Positions 12,386-25,148 of a stretch of 64,000 nt of DNA are shown here, one piece after another. Under the pieces are notes generated by a model, which had not been told where the DNA came from, searched no databases, and saw only the letters and a list, made by a program, of their open reading frames with translations. The stretch covers positions 1-64,000 of the forward strand of contig JAREIK010011391.1 of assembly GCA_029783825.1 (NCBI GenBank). Direction: 5' to 3'. How positions within the stretch are numbered: position 1 is the stretch's first letter; each line of letters opens with the position of its first letter. The position numbers and the translations under genes are program-made. This DNA is from Sapria himalayana. Its lineage: Eukaryota > Streptophyta > Magnoliopsida > Malpighiales > Rafflesiaceae.

Positions 12386-14677
12386 GACAAGTGAGAGAAT
12401 GTAACATTAATAAGGATAAGTTAAACATCACTATGCCAACATTGAAAATCTATTTGAGATTTCTAACTTTTTATGCTATAAAATAAGATTTCTCTCCTTG
12501 AAATATATCATAATCTCAATTTTATTTTAGCTTGATAATTTTTTATTATATTATTTAGTTTATCATGTTAGGATTATATTTTTTATTTTCTATTTATTAT
12601 CGTGGGTTTTATTTTTATAATATAACATAACATTTAAACTCAATGCCAAATTAATAAATGCATTAATAAAATATTGGGAACAAAGAAACGTGATACAAAA
12701 TTATAGCATTTATAAATGCTTTAACATGGCATTCAATAAATGTTTGATGAACTACAATTTTAACAAATGAAAAAATAGTTTTTTTTTATTTAGAACACGA
12801 AATGAAAAAATATTAATAACCTAATTCCTCAATACACCAATACTTTTATCACAAAAAAATAAATAAAAACTATAAAATAAAATAAAAAAAAAACTCATCT
12901 TGCTGCCGCAGCCGTTTCAGCAACCATTTCATTTTTAATTAGATAATTTTAACAAAATAATTAAAATTTGTGATGAAAAGACTTTTTTTTCAAAAACATG
13001 CTCGTTGTGCAAATCCTAGTTAGTCAAGCAGAGTGATCTCGCATATCAACATTAAAATCAAACATACGCACTTACTTTTAACTAAAAGATTGTGTTTACT
13101 CTTTTTAGAAATAACCATCATTATCATTGTGAAAATGCATTCTTAATATTGTCATAGTATATTGTATAAATATTAGTTCTACAAATAATTTAACCATTTA
13201 TCAAACTTCTAGTCTTTCATATATATCCAACTCGTGATTATTTTAATTCATCATTTTTATTCAAATTTTAATCTAATTTTTAAAAATTCACCTTGATTTT
13301 TTCAATCATTTATTTATTTGAGTCATATATAACTTCTTTTTTGAATGCATAAATCGATACGATACTCTATTTTTATTTTACATATATAATTCCTAAAAAT
13401 ATCTCAATTATTTTATTTTTAATTTGTATCCTCACGGATTTTATCAAACATCCATCTTGATATGTATTTCTTTATTATTTAATTTATTTTTCTTATTATT
13501 TCTTTACTTTATGCTTGGGAGCACCTTATGAGCATTTTGCTACAATCATCTTATGATTGAGAACACCCCACGAATAGGTCCGAATCAAAGTAGCCTAGCA
13601 TTTGTAAGTAACTCTTATTTGTATGTTTTATCTTTTTGATTATAAAATTATTATTATTATTTTTGTATTATGCACTTTATGATTATGTGCATATTAGACA
13701 TACTCCACATGCATTTGTCATGACAAAAAAAAAAACTAAAAATTAATATGCTGAGCTTTGAAGACTTGTGAGAAATTTTATAATGTTTGATAAAAATTCT
13801 AGAAAGCTCTAAAGGCTTCAACCCATCTTCTCATTCTAAAATATTTTATGAATTTCTAATGTAGTATAATTATGACATGTGACATAATTTGAATCATTGA
13901 TAAATGAGAGCTTGTGTGTATAATATTGTGAATTTAACTTTTATTAATTTGTAACACACTCGTGATGCACAGTAGGCAAGGAGGGAGGAGGATGTACCTA
14001 GCACACAAAGCTCTCACTTTAGCATATAATATATGAAAAATTAATATCTTAATAATATTATTCTCAAAAATCAAAAAGACTACGTCTAATAAGCTTCGCA
14101 CTCAATATCAACAATCCCTAGAAAATAATATTTATTATTGTACAAAGACCTAACTTGCGATACATACAAATTACATTATAACTTCTTGGATTATAAGTCA
14201 TCTCAAAATTATTCTTGTCCAGACATTTTTAATTATTAAATTCTTATGAAATTCAGTATGTTATTATTTATATAATCACAAATAAATCCTAGTGTTGGCC
14301 GATTATTATTATCATAGAATAGGCCAAGTAAATCCTAGATGCACTATGTTTGTGCACATTAGCATGCACTTTGCACCACATGCACGCAAAAAAATGCTAA
14401 ATTGTGTGCAATAGATTGTTGGTGCAATGGGCAACACCAATCCATTGTTGGTTTCAAAATTTGTGTATATGAGCAAGTTACATTGGTGAAAACGAGGGAG
14501 CATCTATATGGTAACATTATGCATAATGCATACATAAAAAAATTTCTAGCAATAGACATATTATACAAATAAATGATATATCAAAAAAAATTATGCCAAT
14601 TATTTTCATAAAAAAAATTCTAATGGCAACTTCTTATTAGCTATTATCATAACCATATATTAGTTCTCACGTAATTA
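12386..14677. other. AT-rich non-coding flank of copy A
   Basis: I see no gene here. The sequence is shared with copy B (61771-63960), so it belongs to the duplicated segment. A 103-bp stretch at 13291-13393 is absent from copy B, with AATTC at both breakpoints. Confidence 0.6.
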
Positions 14678-15988
14678 CTTCATTGTGATGCTGATAATAG
14701 ATCATATAAAATTTCTCTAAGTAACAAATATTTCACATCCACCAAATAATATAGTTCTAGTGACTAATATTATTATTTTAGATACCGAGTCACAAATTGA
14801 TCAACTAGTAATCATATCATAGATAATTTCTATTTGTTCAATATTTTTTATTTTTTTCCTTGATATGATAATAGTAAATATCAAACTATCAAAAATTATT
14901 TAATGTTACAATATTAAACTTAATATTTTGTTTCTTTCATGTATTTGTTTTATCCCACATTAAGTTGACAATCTTTTTCATTAAATTATCTTTAAATTTA
15001 ACTCAGACTCTAACTAGAGATGTCAGACAGGTCAGTTCAAGTCATAGAGCCTATTTTTGTGTGCTTAACAAGGGCATAGCGAGTGGTCAAGATGACTATG
15101 AGGAATTCATGCATGGATTGATGACCCACTGGATAAAATGGGGGCCCCATTGCTATCAGATGGCAATCTAGGTTTGTACGAGAAAAAACTAGGTGCTTTT
15201 AGGCTAGCCTGGGATCACTTGTCATACTCGAGTCCGAGTTCATAGTTTGCATTACGCAAGGCACAACCTGAGCATGACTCAAATGCCATAATAATAATAT
15301 ATTAAAATATATATCTGATATTTATCATACTTATTGTACTAATAATAATAATATATTACTCAAATTATAATTTAGAAATGTAGTGATGGCACTCCCTTTT
15401 TATAATTTTTCTGAAATATTTTTGTAAGGATAAAATTTTAACCAAAAATTATTATATCAACCAATTTTTTCTTCTATATGTTCTCATTGTGTCCTCTCAA
15501 ATATTATATCCCAAAATGATATTATTTATTTTACCAATCAAAATTTTTGAAAATACATATTTGGTTCATGATCTCTCATCATTATGTATCATAATAACAT
15601 TTAAGATGACAAAGTATATCTTTTTAATTACTCCAATATTCAAAAAAAATTAAAATATTATTCATCTAAATCTGATAGAGCATTAAAGAGTAATAATATC
15701 ACTTTTTTGAGTAAGATTGATATACTTATATGAATCTATTATTTTTCTTCACATTTCTATAATATCCTATTAATTAAGAGAGATATTTACTCATCAACTA
15801 TTTCTAAACTTATTAATTCACATTATGATAATACTCATATCATTATCATGCATACTAATAAATATACAACAAATAACTCTAGAAAAATCAAGATTACCTT
15901 GGAATGAGAATATTTGAATCTCTCTTTAGTCCAAATAATCTGGTAGCTCTTAAGTCTATTTACTCTCAACTCAAGATGATCCAAGATT
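14678..15988. other. AT-rich intergenic DNA, no gene seen
   Basis: No reading frame or RNA gene is supportable. At about 15016-15285 the base composition rises, and the stretch starts with TAGAGATGTCAGACAGGTCA, a diverged match to the terminal motif of the GC-rich hAT-like family. It may be an old member. Confidence 0.4.
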
Positions 15989-16191
15989 AAAAAGACTTGA
16001 TACTCATCTCATAAGGAGCTTAGCTGATTGGGACTTTTGACAATATCCAGGAGGTCACGAGTTCAAGTCTTATTGGTGGGAGGTACTAAGAGATATTTCT
16101 TACCTGCTCGATTCTCCGAATGCCAATGGGATGTAGGAGCCCACGTAAGTGGGCCCTAAAGTTCTTGGTTTCTAAAAAAAAAAAGACTTGA
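15989..16191 (+). mobile_element. tRNA-derived SINE with target-site duplication
   Basis: A body of about 180 bp (16001-16179) is flanked by the exact 12-bp direct repeat AAAAAGACTTGA at 15989-16000 and 16180-16191. Near the start, CTTAGCTGATTGGGA resembles an RNA polymerase III A box; about 30 bp on, GAGTTCAAGTC resembles a B box. The element ends in an A tract that merges with the second repeat. A SINE encodes no protein and moves with LINE enzymes. The intact duplication implies insertion by target-primed reverse transcription. I cannot name the family. Confidence 0.8.
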
Positions 16192-18256
16192 CCACCTTTA
16201 AGTTAGAGTTAATACTAGAAAAATGAGACATACAATATGTTCAAATTTAGGTAGAATCTCACGTCAAAACTAGATGATTCGACCATTGTTATTCTGATCT
16301 TGATCTTTCAATTTCTTTTTAAAAAAATAAAAAAATTGCAGACATTACTCTATTTCACGTGTTGTTATTTTTTAACTATTATTTGGTGTCATTTAGTACA
16401 TCTCATAATGATATTATCAAAGAGAATTTTTTTAAGACAATATCTCACTAAGTATAATATTGGACCATATTATAAGACAAAGAAACTAATACTTCAACCT
16501 ACAAGAATATTTATTATTAGTTGCAATATAGATTTATTGTATTTTCTTTAAATAAAGATTTCCTACTTCATGAGAGATATATTATATTTCAAATAAAATA
16601 TGTGATTGACATGTTCTCATGTCAATTAATCTTTAAGATTGTGCTCCAGAAAATACTCCTATTGAGTAGAGTATTAATTTTTTATCTGATTTGAACTCTT
16701 GAGTTAAATATATTATATATAAGAGAATCATAAATAGATTAATTATTTAATTATGAATAAACTAAATATATTTTTTTATAATCGATAATATTACTTATTT
16801 CTTGGATTTTTCAAATGTTCCTCTTGATTATTTAACTATTACTAAATCAAATATAATTTATAGTTAATATAGTTAGTATTAATATTATTTCACGAGCTAA
16901 ACTTGATTCACAAGTTTCTACTCGACCCATGACACAACCTAAGAATAATTTGTAACCTAGAATAAATTTAGCATGGAGCAAGCTGATGATTCAAGTCATC
17001 TAATGACAGATGATATTAAGGCACAAAGACTAACCTTCCAAACTTAGATTTTCCAAAGTTAAGCCACAAAGACTAATTATGCAACTCATCAAGATTTACT
17101 ATGATGGATACATATGAGCAACTCATCAAAGATTATTGTGTGCAATAGGCCAGGCAATTAGTGTACTATTGTACTTTTAGCAAACACTTCAAAAGTTTAA
17201 ATATTACAAGAATATTCATTATATATTTTAATTAAAAAAAATAATTATACATGATAGAATGTAAGCTTGATCATATAAAAAATATTTGAATCTATCAAAA
17301 TCTTTAATCATAAATTATGTATAATAAACTTCTTATGCTCGATAACCTATAGAAACTAATAAGAATAAATATCTAAATTATGAACTCCTATGATAAAAGC
17401 ACAAAAATTAAAAAAAATACATGTGATAACCAAAAAAAATCATTTTTATGAATGTGTTGAATTAACTGGATGATAATTATTTTAGGTCAAATGTGATATT
17501 CTACAATTTACAAATTGAATCAAGCATCTACGTATGAAAATCACATGTGTTTTCATATATATCTTCTCTTTTATATATGATGAAGAAAAATATTCTTCAT
17601 TTCCAAAAATAAAAAACTGATTCATTAAAAAATTATAAAAATAATATTTTAAGCCCTACATAAAGTTATGGACTTTAACAAGAGATGAAAAACCAATTCT
17701 TAAGGTATATCAAAAGTGAAATATATTTATCTCTTTCAATATGGCATGTCCTTGCTTTAAATAAAAAAATATTTTAAAAGAAGATCGGAGTACATTGGTA
17801 CACTCACAATATGAAATAAAGTATGAAAAAAATAAAGAAATATTATGATATGTAATTATAGGACAAATTAATATTGAGCCATTAAAAAATTACCAAAGAG
17901 AAAAAATATTACAGCATAAATTCATACTATTTCATAATTCTAAAAACATAAAAAATAAAAATATATACTCTAAGCCATTTTTAAGAGAAAAGCTGATTTA
18001 TTATTTATCAACGCAATATGAAACAAAATTATTTTATTTTATCAAGATTTCTTTTATCCCACTCACTAAATTTAATGGAGGATTTGTCGAACAACCCTGA
18101 TTACTTAACTAATCTAGGACTCTCTAGAACAAATGCAACCAACACACAGTGAGTAAAGAACCACGCAGCATAACTGAGTCGTAGATGTGATTTAAACAGC
18201 ACCCAATAAACAGGGACATTTGAAAAGAGGTTCCTAGGAAGAAGGAAAAAGCAAAC
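16192..18256. other. AT-rich intergenic DNA, no gene seen
   Basis: There are only short chance frames and A/T runs. The last few hundred bases are the lost 3' side of the gene fragment that ends at 18257. I looked there on the minus strand for further exons and found none. Confidence 0.4.
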
Positions 18257-19203
18257 CATTAGCATTGTCAACCGGCTCAACTAGTAAAAGAATCTCCTGT
18301 ATTGCACTGAGATTTTCATCACGAGACAGAGAAGTATTTTCCAGGTCACGTATTGCCCTCTGCATCAGCTGCACATCCGTAGGTGTTTTCCACTCGTTCA
18401 ATAATTCCTGCAACAGATATAAGAAGGAGTTGTTAGGATCGTCATGCTTTTTAGTAATGGCTAAATTCGCCCCGGAGAGTTAGTTGAGATGAGGAAAAAG
18501 CCGTTCTGGTTTTATATCCCCCTAACACACACGACCGGGTCAGAATGAACACAAAACGGAACGCGTCAAAGATCAAAATAAAACAATAATAGCAGGCACA
18601 AAGGGTTGTTCGAGGAGATGAGCGGCTTTCCCAGATCAGCGTCCCGGTATCATGTCCAACTTAATTACAACATCGCGATAATTTTTCATTCGATCAGACT
18701 AAAACACTGTGACTAAAACAAGCATAGAATTCATACCGTAATTTCTCTTTGACGCTGCTTAAGGCCTCGAGAAGATGGACGCTGGAGATCTCGCGCTGTT
18801 TCGTTTAACTTATCTGGATCTGAGTTCCCTGGTGAAATGGAAGTAGAATAAAACGCAATCCTGCTTTCTTCCAGAAAAAACGAAAATAGAGAAACAGCAA
18901 TTATATACAAAATCACGAAAGAGAATCGCCGCTTGTACCAATTGCCCATCTTAACATTCCATCTAGAAAATAAAAACCGCCGTCCAAAGGGTTCGCATCA
19001 TTGCCACCCGAATCAGCAAACGGCTCCTCCAAGCGCAGAAGATCGTATTCATCGTTTGAGCCCGAGCCCGACCAGTATGGTAATTCGAACAAGGAAGTTG
19101 CGTTTCCACGCTCTCCATGGGCAGCAACGGCAAACGAATCCGTTTGCACCGACAACAAGAACAGCGCCGTCCGGACAAGCAACGCCCCCGGAGATTTGGG
19201 CAA
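18257..19203 (-). pseudogene. Fes1/SIL1-like Hsp70 nucleotide exchange factor, exons 1-3 only
   Basis: Three exons join without a stop: 19203-18939, 18828-18737 and 18407-18257. They have GT donors (GTACAAG, GTATGAA, GTTTGCT) and AG acceptors (TTCACCAG, TTGCAG). The product starts with a signal-peptide-like stretch (VRTALFLLSV), then LDGMLRWAIG, NSDPDKLNETARDLQR and QEILLLVEPVDNAN. This matches my memory of the N-terminus of plant Fes1/HspBP1-type armadillo proteins, which release ADP from Hsp70; the signal sequence suggests an ER form like SIL1. No ATG is visible at the start (the first codon here is TTG), and the exons encoding the armadillo repeats are absent. The phases agree at both joints (1 then 0). 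It is probably a DNA-level gene fragment copy and cannot make a complete exchange factor. The family call is likely, not certain. Confidence 0.75.
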
Positions 19204-19257
19204 ACGAATCTTTAATGGAGTATTATGAACCTTTCTTAATATAAGTAAAATTATATT

Positions 19258-19411
19258 AAGTAAAATTAAATTTTAGAAATATAAAATTTATAGAAGTAAA
19301 ATTAAATTTTAGAAATATAAAATTTATAGAAGTAAAATTAAATTTTAGAAATATAAAATTTATAGAAGTAAAATTAAATTTTAGAAATATAAAATTTAAA
19401 GAAGTAAAATT
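19258..19411. repeat. 36-bp minisatellite, about 4 copies
   Basis: The unit AAGTAAAATTAAATTTTAG plus AAATATAAAATTTATAG repeats about 4.2 times with almost no change. It lies 54 bp beyond the 5' edge of the Fes1-like fragment and may mark its breakpoint. Because 36 is a multiple of 3, it leaves an open but meaningless frame. Confidence 0.9.
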
Positions 19412-21812
19412 AAAAAAAAAAACATGAGAGAGATAAATTAGAAACAAAACTTTAGAGAGGTAGAAAATTTAGAAATATAAACTTTAGAGACCCAAACAGA
19501 ATCATTTCTTAATATCAAACTTGCATGGCGCAAACATAATCACTATGATGATAATTACATGTGAAAAATATATCGGTGTCAACTGAAGCTCATACACCAG
19601 TTTTACATATAATACTCCATTGTATTATCATTTCCATTGCAAATATTAGAGTTTAAAATTATAAAATTTTACATTTTGTATTTTATCACTTTGGTGATGA
19701 CATATTATTTTATATAGTATTTTAGATTTTATTTTTAAAAGTTAGTTAAATTTAGTCGAAGTTGTTTGCTAAAATAGATAAGATTTAGGAGTTATTTAGA
19801 AAAAAATAATTAGTTAAAATAGATAATATAATAATTTAATATATTTTGGGTGGCTATTTTAGATAGACTTGTTAGAGATGCTCTTATGGTGACATTAATT
19901 TTTATGGTGAAACTTGCACATACATGATATTCTAATAAAAGATATTCATCTATAATCTATATAAATTTCCAGGCCACATTTTTTATAGAGATTAAAATAA
20001 TCTATAAATCATAGTGTCGTGATCCATGGTCTAAGAGATTCCATCTATTTTGCCTTTTTTGTTCATTAGACAACTAATAAGTAAGGTATTGGGGATGCAG
20101 TATTTAGGATTTGCAAATATTTTTATGCTCAATCTCTACAATCTTGGATTCCACATGGTTAGTGGCATGTATTCTTTAAACTTTCATTGTATATTAAGAC
20201 TTCAAGTCGAAGAGTTAATATATAGGTAGAATAAATATTTATTATTATTTTTTTGATACAGTAACTTATTTTGTGTTAGTATAAATTTTCACTTCTTTCA
20301 TTAGTAATTATAGATTTAAACTTAACTTCTATTACATGTAAATTGATAAAATATAGTTTTTTTTGTTCTCTCACTCTCTCTCTCTATGTCTATCTCTCAC
20401 TCTCTCTCTACCTCTATATATATATATATATATTGATTTAAGGTGTCAGGGAAGTATAAAATCAAGTTTATTTCAAATGGTAATGTATTAAAATCAAGTT
20501 TTTTTTCATTTTAAACAAAAAAAAAGATGAAATTTCTATGTTTGAACCAGATTTGAATGTATTAAAGCTAGTTTCTTTAAACACTCATCACTTTTCTATT
20601 TGGGAAGGTTCTTGTTATACCTAAGCAGAGACATACAATTTAAAGACCATGTTTGAGCCACACAATAAGTTGGCAACCTCGGCTTTATTGGTTTTCCACT
20701 TGAGCTTTCTTTACGCCTATGTCAATACTTTAACTTTACTGTGTCTCATATAGACATCATTTCTTCCTTGCAGCCATGCATTACTTTATAGCATCGTTAT
20801 ATTTGTCCCCGAGAATACTGGTCTAAACTAGTTAGCTGAGTTGTGTTTGTTGGCTAATCCTACAAGGATGCTAACTTGCTATAGGTAACTAGCAACATAA
20901 GATATTTTTAGATAAACTAGATTTATGTTCCATAAACAGATGCGATCATATGAATTTGTGGGGAGAACATTTTTGAGTTGCAGGTTAAAAGCAATAATTG
21001 CTTACTTAAGCATTACTAAAATTCCAACATAATCATGGCACAAGCATTCCCTGCTTGTTCATATTTTTGTGCCTTGTCCATGCAAAGAAGATAAACAATT
21101 TGGATCACTTGTATTTATTGGTGAAATATTTGTTATGAACCTACTATGTATTGTATGTTATCTACTTTGTAGTTTAGTTTACACACCCAAATAAATATCT
21201 GGATAGGCGCCACCAATCATAGAACACAACGTAACCTAAGTCTATCAGCCATGGCTCTATCGATGATAATGATATATTGGGGATGGTATTTTTAGATTCC
21301 ATTCGGCTGGGTTGTTGTTCCACATGGTAGGTGTACATCCATGTGTATCAATTGATTCTTCTTGCAATAGTTTTTTTTTTTTTTTTGTGTTGATTGCAAA
21401 ATGTGTTGAAGTTGGGTTTCTAGAATTTATGGTTCTTATTATGATCATGCATGATCGATTATTTAGTAGCTCCAATTCTTTTTTTTTTTTTCCAAATACT
21501 TTTTTTCACTATTTTTGAAGAAAGATATGCCCGTCAGAGTATGTTCCTCATTTACATTTGTTAATATGCATGCTTGTGTTGCTGCACTTTCCATATACAT
21601 TTAATATATGTGCTAGTGTTGATGCGCCTCCCATATACATCAAAGTTGGTCTCATTATTTAGATTTGAAGCAATACGTGTATGTAGTATTATTACACCTC
21701 TCAAATTTAGAAGTATAAGACTTGATGGGTCAATGGCTTCATGCACATGATAAATAATATATATTTATATATTTATATATAAATATATAAATATATAAAT
21801 ATATAAATATAT
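19412..21812. other. Intergenic DNA with simple repeats
   Basis: No gene is supportable. There is a CT-rich then TA-rich microsatellite at about 20366-20436, a T run at 21370-21386 and another at 21479-21491. The rest is ordinary AT-rich sequence. Confidence 0.4.
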
Positions 21813-22120
21813 TTAAATACATAAATATGTAAATACATAAATATGTAAATACATAAATATGTAAATACATAAATATGTAAATACATAAATATGTAAATAG
21901 ATAAATATGTAAATACATAAATATGTAAATAGATAAATATGTAAATACATAAATATGTAAATACATAAATATGTAAATGCATAAATATGTAAATACATAA
22001 ATATGTAAATGCATAAATATGTAAATACATAAATATGTAAATGCATAAATATGTAAATACATAAATATGTAAATGCATAAATATGTAAATACATAAATAT
22101 GTAAATACATAAATATTTAC
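21813..22120. repeat. 16-bp minisatellite, about 19 copies
   Basis: The unit ATAAATATGTAAATAC is repeated nearly perfectly, with a few units carrying ATAG or ATGC. It is flanked on both sides by TATAAATA runs. Open frames on the minus strand come from the repeat itself (three units make 48 bp, hence a 16-residue protein repeat) and are not genes. It directly borders the truncated end of the gypsy element. Confidence 0.95.
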
Positions 22121-22167
22121 ATATATAAATATATAACTATATAAATATATAAATATATAAATATATT

Positions 22168-25148
22168 TCATTTCTGGAATAAATAACTAACATAATATAT
22201 TGTGAATATGAGGATATTTTTCTTGATGAATTACCAGTATTGCCCCCGCACGGGAATGTGGATTTTCGTATTGAGTTACATCCCGGTACATCATCCATTT
22301 CTATGACTCCACATAGGATGACACCGATTGAATTACAAGCATTAAAGGTCTAGATAAAAGATTTGTTGAACAAGGGTTTTATTAGACCCAACACTTCACC
22401 TTGGGGTGCTTTGGTTTTATTTGCAAAGAAAGATAAAACTCTTCGACTGTGCATTGATTATCGATAGTTGAATAGGGTTATGATAAAGAATCGATATCCA
22501 TTACCAAGGATTGATAATTTATTTGATCAGATAAAAGGAGCAGGGGTCTTTTCCAAAATAGATATTCGTACTGGATATCATTAGTTGCATGTCAGGGAGG
22601 TTGATATCTCTAAGACAGCATTTAGAACACGGTATTGGCATTTTGAGTTTACAGTAATGCCTTTCGGATTAACGAATGCCCCAGCAGCATTAATTGATCT
22701 TATGCATAGAATATTTCAGTCATATTTAGATTATTTTATTGTGATTTTTGTGGATGTTATTTTGATTTATTCTTAGTTCGAAGGAGAGCATAAGAATCAT
22801 TTACATTTTATTCTCCAAACTTTGAGAGGATATATGTTATATGTCAAGTTTGGTAAATATGACTTTTTGTTGATAGAAGTAAAATTTTTGGGACTTGAAG
22901 TATCAGCTACAAGTATCTCAGTGGACCCTAAAAATGTCAGGGCGGTCATGAGTTGGGAGAGGCCAAAGTCAGTTTTTGAAATAAGTAGTTTTTAGGGATT
23001 GACTAGGTATTACATAAGGTTTATTGAGAATCTTTCATGGTTAGCTGCTCTAATGACTAGATTGACCAGGAAGGAAGTCATGTATGAGTGGATTGATTAA
23101 TGTGAAAAGGAATTCCATGAATTGAAAAGTAAACTTACTTCATCACCTATTCTGATAATTCCAGATAGGATGCAGAAATATACAGTATATTGTGATGCCT
23201 CAAAAGATGGATTGGGATGTGTTGTGATGTAATCTGAAAGAGTGATAGCTTATGGTTAAAGACAGTTAACGAATCATGAGAGAAATTACCACACGTATGA
23301 TATAGACTTGGCGGCTATAATCTTTGCTTTAAAAATATGATGATACTATTTATATGCGGAGCAATTTGAGGTATATCCAGATCATAAAAGTATAAAATAT
23401 ATCTTTACAGAACAAGATCTTAACATGAGACAACATCGATGGAAGGAGTATCTAAAAGATTATGATTTTACTTTGCATTACCATTTAGGTAAGACAAATG
23501 TGGTGGCTGATGCAATTTGTCGAAGTTATGAGGTGCACTAGCAAGTATAGCTTCGTGGGAATGTGATATGCATGAAACAGTGGGACGATTCAGCTTACAA
23601 TATAGCAATCAAAGTCAGAGTATTATTAACAGTTTAGTAGCTATACTTTCCCTATTAAATAAGGTGATTGAGATACAAAAATAAGATGCAGTTTTATTAT
23701 CTATAAAGAATTGAGTAGATACTGGTACGTGAGATGAAGGTTGGGCTATTCATTTGGAAGGTAGTCTTGGGTTTAGGGGACGGATTGTGGTTCTCCAGAT
23801 AGTGTAATTGAGAGAAGATATTCTTAAGGAATTTCATTATTCTCATTTTACAATACATCTAGGTAGAAAAAAGATGTATAATGATCTTCGTCGCTAGTAT
23901 TACTGGAATGGGATGAAGAGGCATATTGGGGATTTTGTTCGACGATGCCTCATGTGTCAGTAGATAAAGGCTTAGCATCAAAGGCTAGCAGGATTACTCC
24001 AGACTTTGGAGGTAGCAGAGTGGAAATAGAAACATCTCACGAAAGATTTTGTGACTAACTTGTCACGGATATCACGAAAACATGATACTATGTGGGTAAT
24101 TGTAGACAAGCTTACAAATTCTACCCATTTTCTAGCAATGCGAATGAATTTTACACGGGAGAAATTATGTAGGTTATACATACGAGAAATTGTCTGATTA
24201 CATGGAGTGCCAGTATCTATTGTATCGGACAGAGATCCCCGATTTTATGGCTTATTTTTTGAAAAAGTTTTCAGAAAGCAATGGGAACATTATTTTGGAA
24301 AGTGCCATACAAGTTTTGAAAGATATGTTGCGAGCATGTTGTCTAGATTTCAAGGCTAGCTGGGAAGAACATCTGCCTTTGGTCGAGTTTGCCTATAACA
24401 ATAGTTATCATTTAAGTACCCAAATGACATCATATGAAGTATTGTATAGAAGACCATGTCGATCTCCAGTTTGTGGGCTGAGGTGGTAGATCGATCCATT
24501 ACGGGTCAAGATGTGATTAGGGATACCCCAGAGAAAGTAGTTTTGATACGACGTCTTTTTATAGCAGAAAGTTATTAGAAAAGTAATGCTGATAAATGAA
24601 GACGACCCATAGAATTTGAAGCAGGAGATCATGTTTTCTTGAAAGTGATGCCAAAAAGGGGAGTAATCAGATTTGACAAGTGTAAAAAGTTATCACCGAG
24701 ATATATTGAGCCTTTTGAATACTCGAGAATGTGGGTTTGGTTACTTATCGATTGGCATTATCACCATATTTATCTGGTGTCCACGAGATATTTCACGTCT
24801 CTATGCTTAGAAAATATATTCCTTATCCAACTCATGTAATGGATTGGGGTGAATTAGTTATTGACGCAGATGCAGCATTTAAAGAAATGCCAATGCGAAT
24901 CATTTATAGTTGAGATCAAGTTTTGCGACGCAAAATTGTGAGACTAGTAAAAGTGATATGACATTATCAAGGAATAGAAGAAGCAACATGAGAACGTGAA
25001 GACATGATGCATGTTGCTTATCCTTTTTATTTGAAAATTAAGGTATGTATTTTAGTAATTTAAAAATTATTTAACTTCAGAATATGTTTATAAGTTCAAA
25101 GGTGTAATTGTGAGAATTTTGGGACGAAATTCTTTAAGGAGGAGAGAA
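22168..25148 (+). pseudogene. Ty3/gypsy (Del/Tekay-like) pol remnant
   Basis: This is the polyprotein region of an LTR retrotransposon. Conceptual translation runs EYEDIFLDELPVLPPHG, the reverse transcriptase ([33 protein letters not shown]; the catalytic box is altered to FVDVILIYS), RNase H (YTVYCDASKDGLG), the integrase zinc motif (HYSHFTIHLG then CLMC), the integrase core (VDKLTNSTHFLA, VSDRDPRFYG) and a C-terminal chromodomain-like end (EATWEREDMM, with its W codon now a stop). Stops and frameshifts are frequent and gag, protease and the 5' LTR are missing. A purine-rich tract, AAGGAGGAGAGAA, directly precedes the LTR. The element is dead and 5'-truncated at the minisatellite. Confidence 0.92.

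Larger units (their letters stand above)
209..14677. repeat. Segmental duplication, copy A
   Basis: This segment (satellite, dead L1, decayed monomers and flank) is repeated at about 48745-63960. Similarity looks well above 90% by eye, and the L1 part shows only a few differences per 250 bp. Similarity stops after CACGTAATTA at 14677, where copy B continues differently. Differences include a roughly 970-bp deletion at 4980 in copy A, extra low-complexity sequence around 2365-2470, and a 103-bp piece at 13291-13393 missing from copy B. A collapsed or misjoined assembly of two haplotypes is an alternative explanation. Confidence 0.85.

Noticed and set aside
12985..13025. CTCGTTGTGCAAATCCTAGT as a possible Helitron 3' end
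   Set aside because: The CTAGT ending fits, but there is no GC-rich hairpin just before it and no matching 5' end was found.
14312..14568. Minus-strand frames of 63-69 residues, also seen at 63642-63851
   Set aside because: They overlap each other, have no recognisable domain, and are conserved only because the segment is duplicated.
21813..22120. Regular short direct repeats that might suggest a CRISPR array
   Set aside because: There are no unique spacers; the 16-bp units are contiguous and the context is a plant nucleus.
21739..22171. Open frames of 93-132 residues with repeated YLHIYVFTYLCI
   Set aside because: They are translations of the 16-bp minisatellite, which has no stops in several frames.
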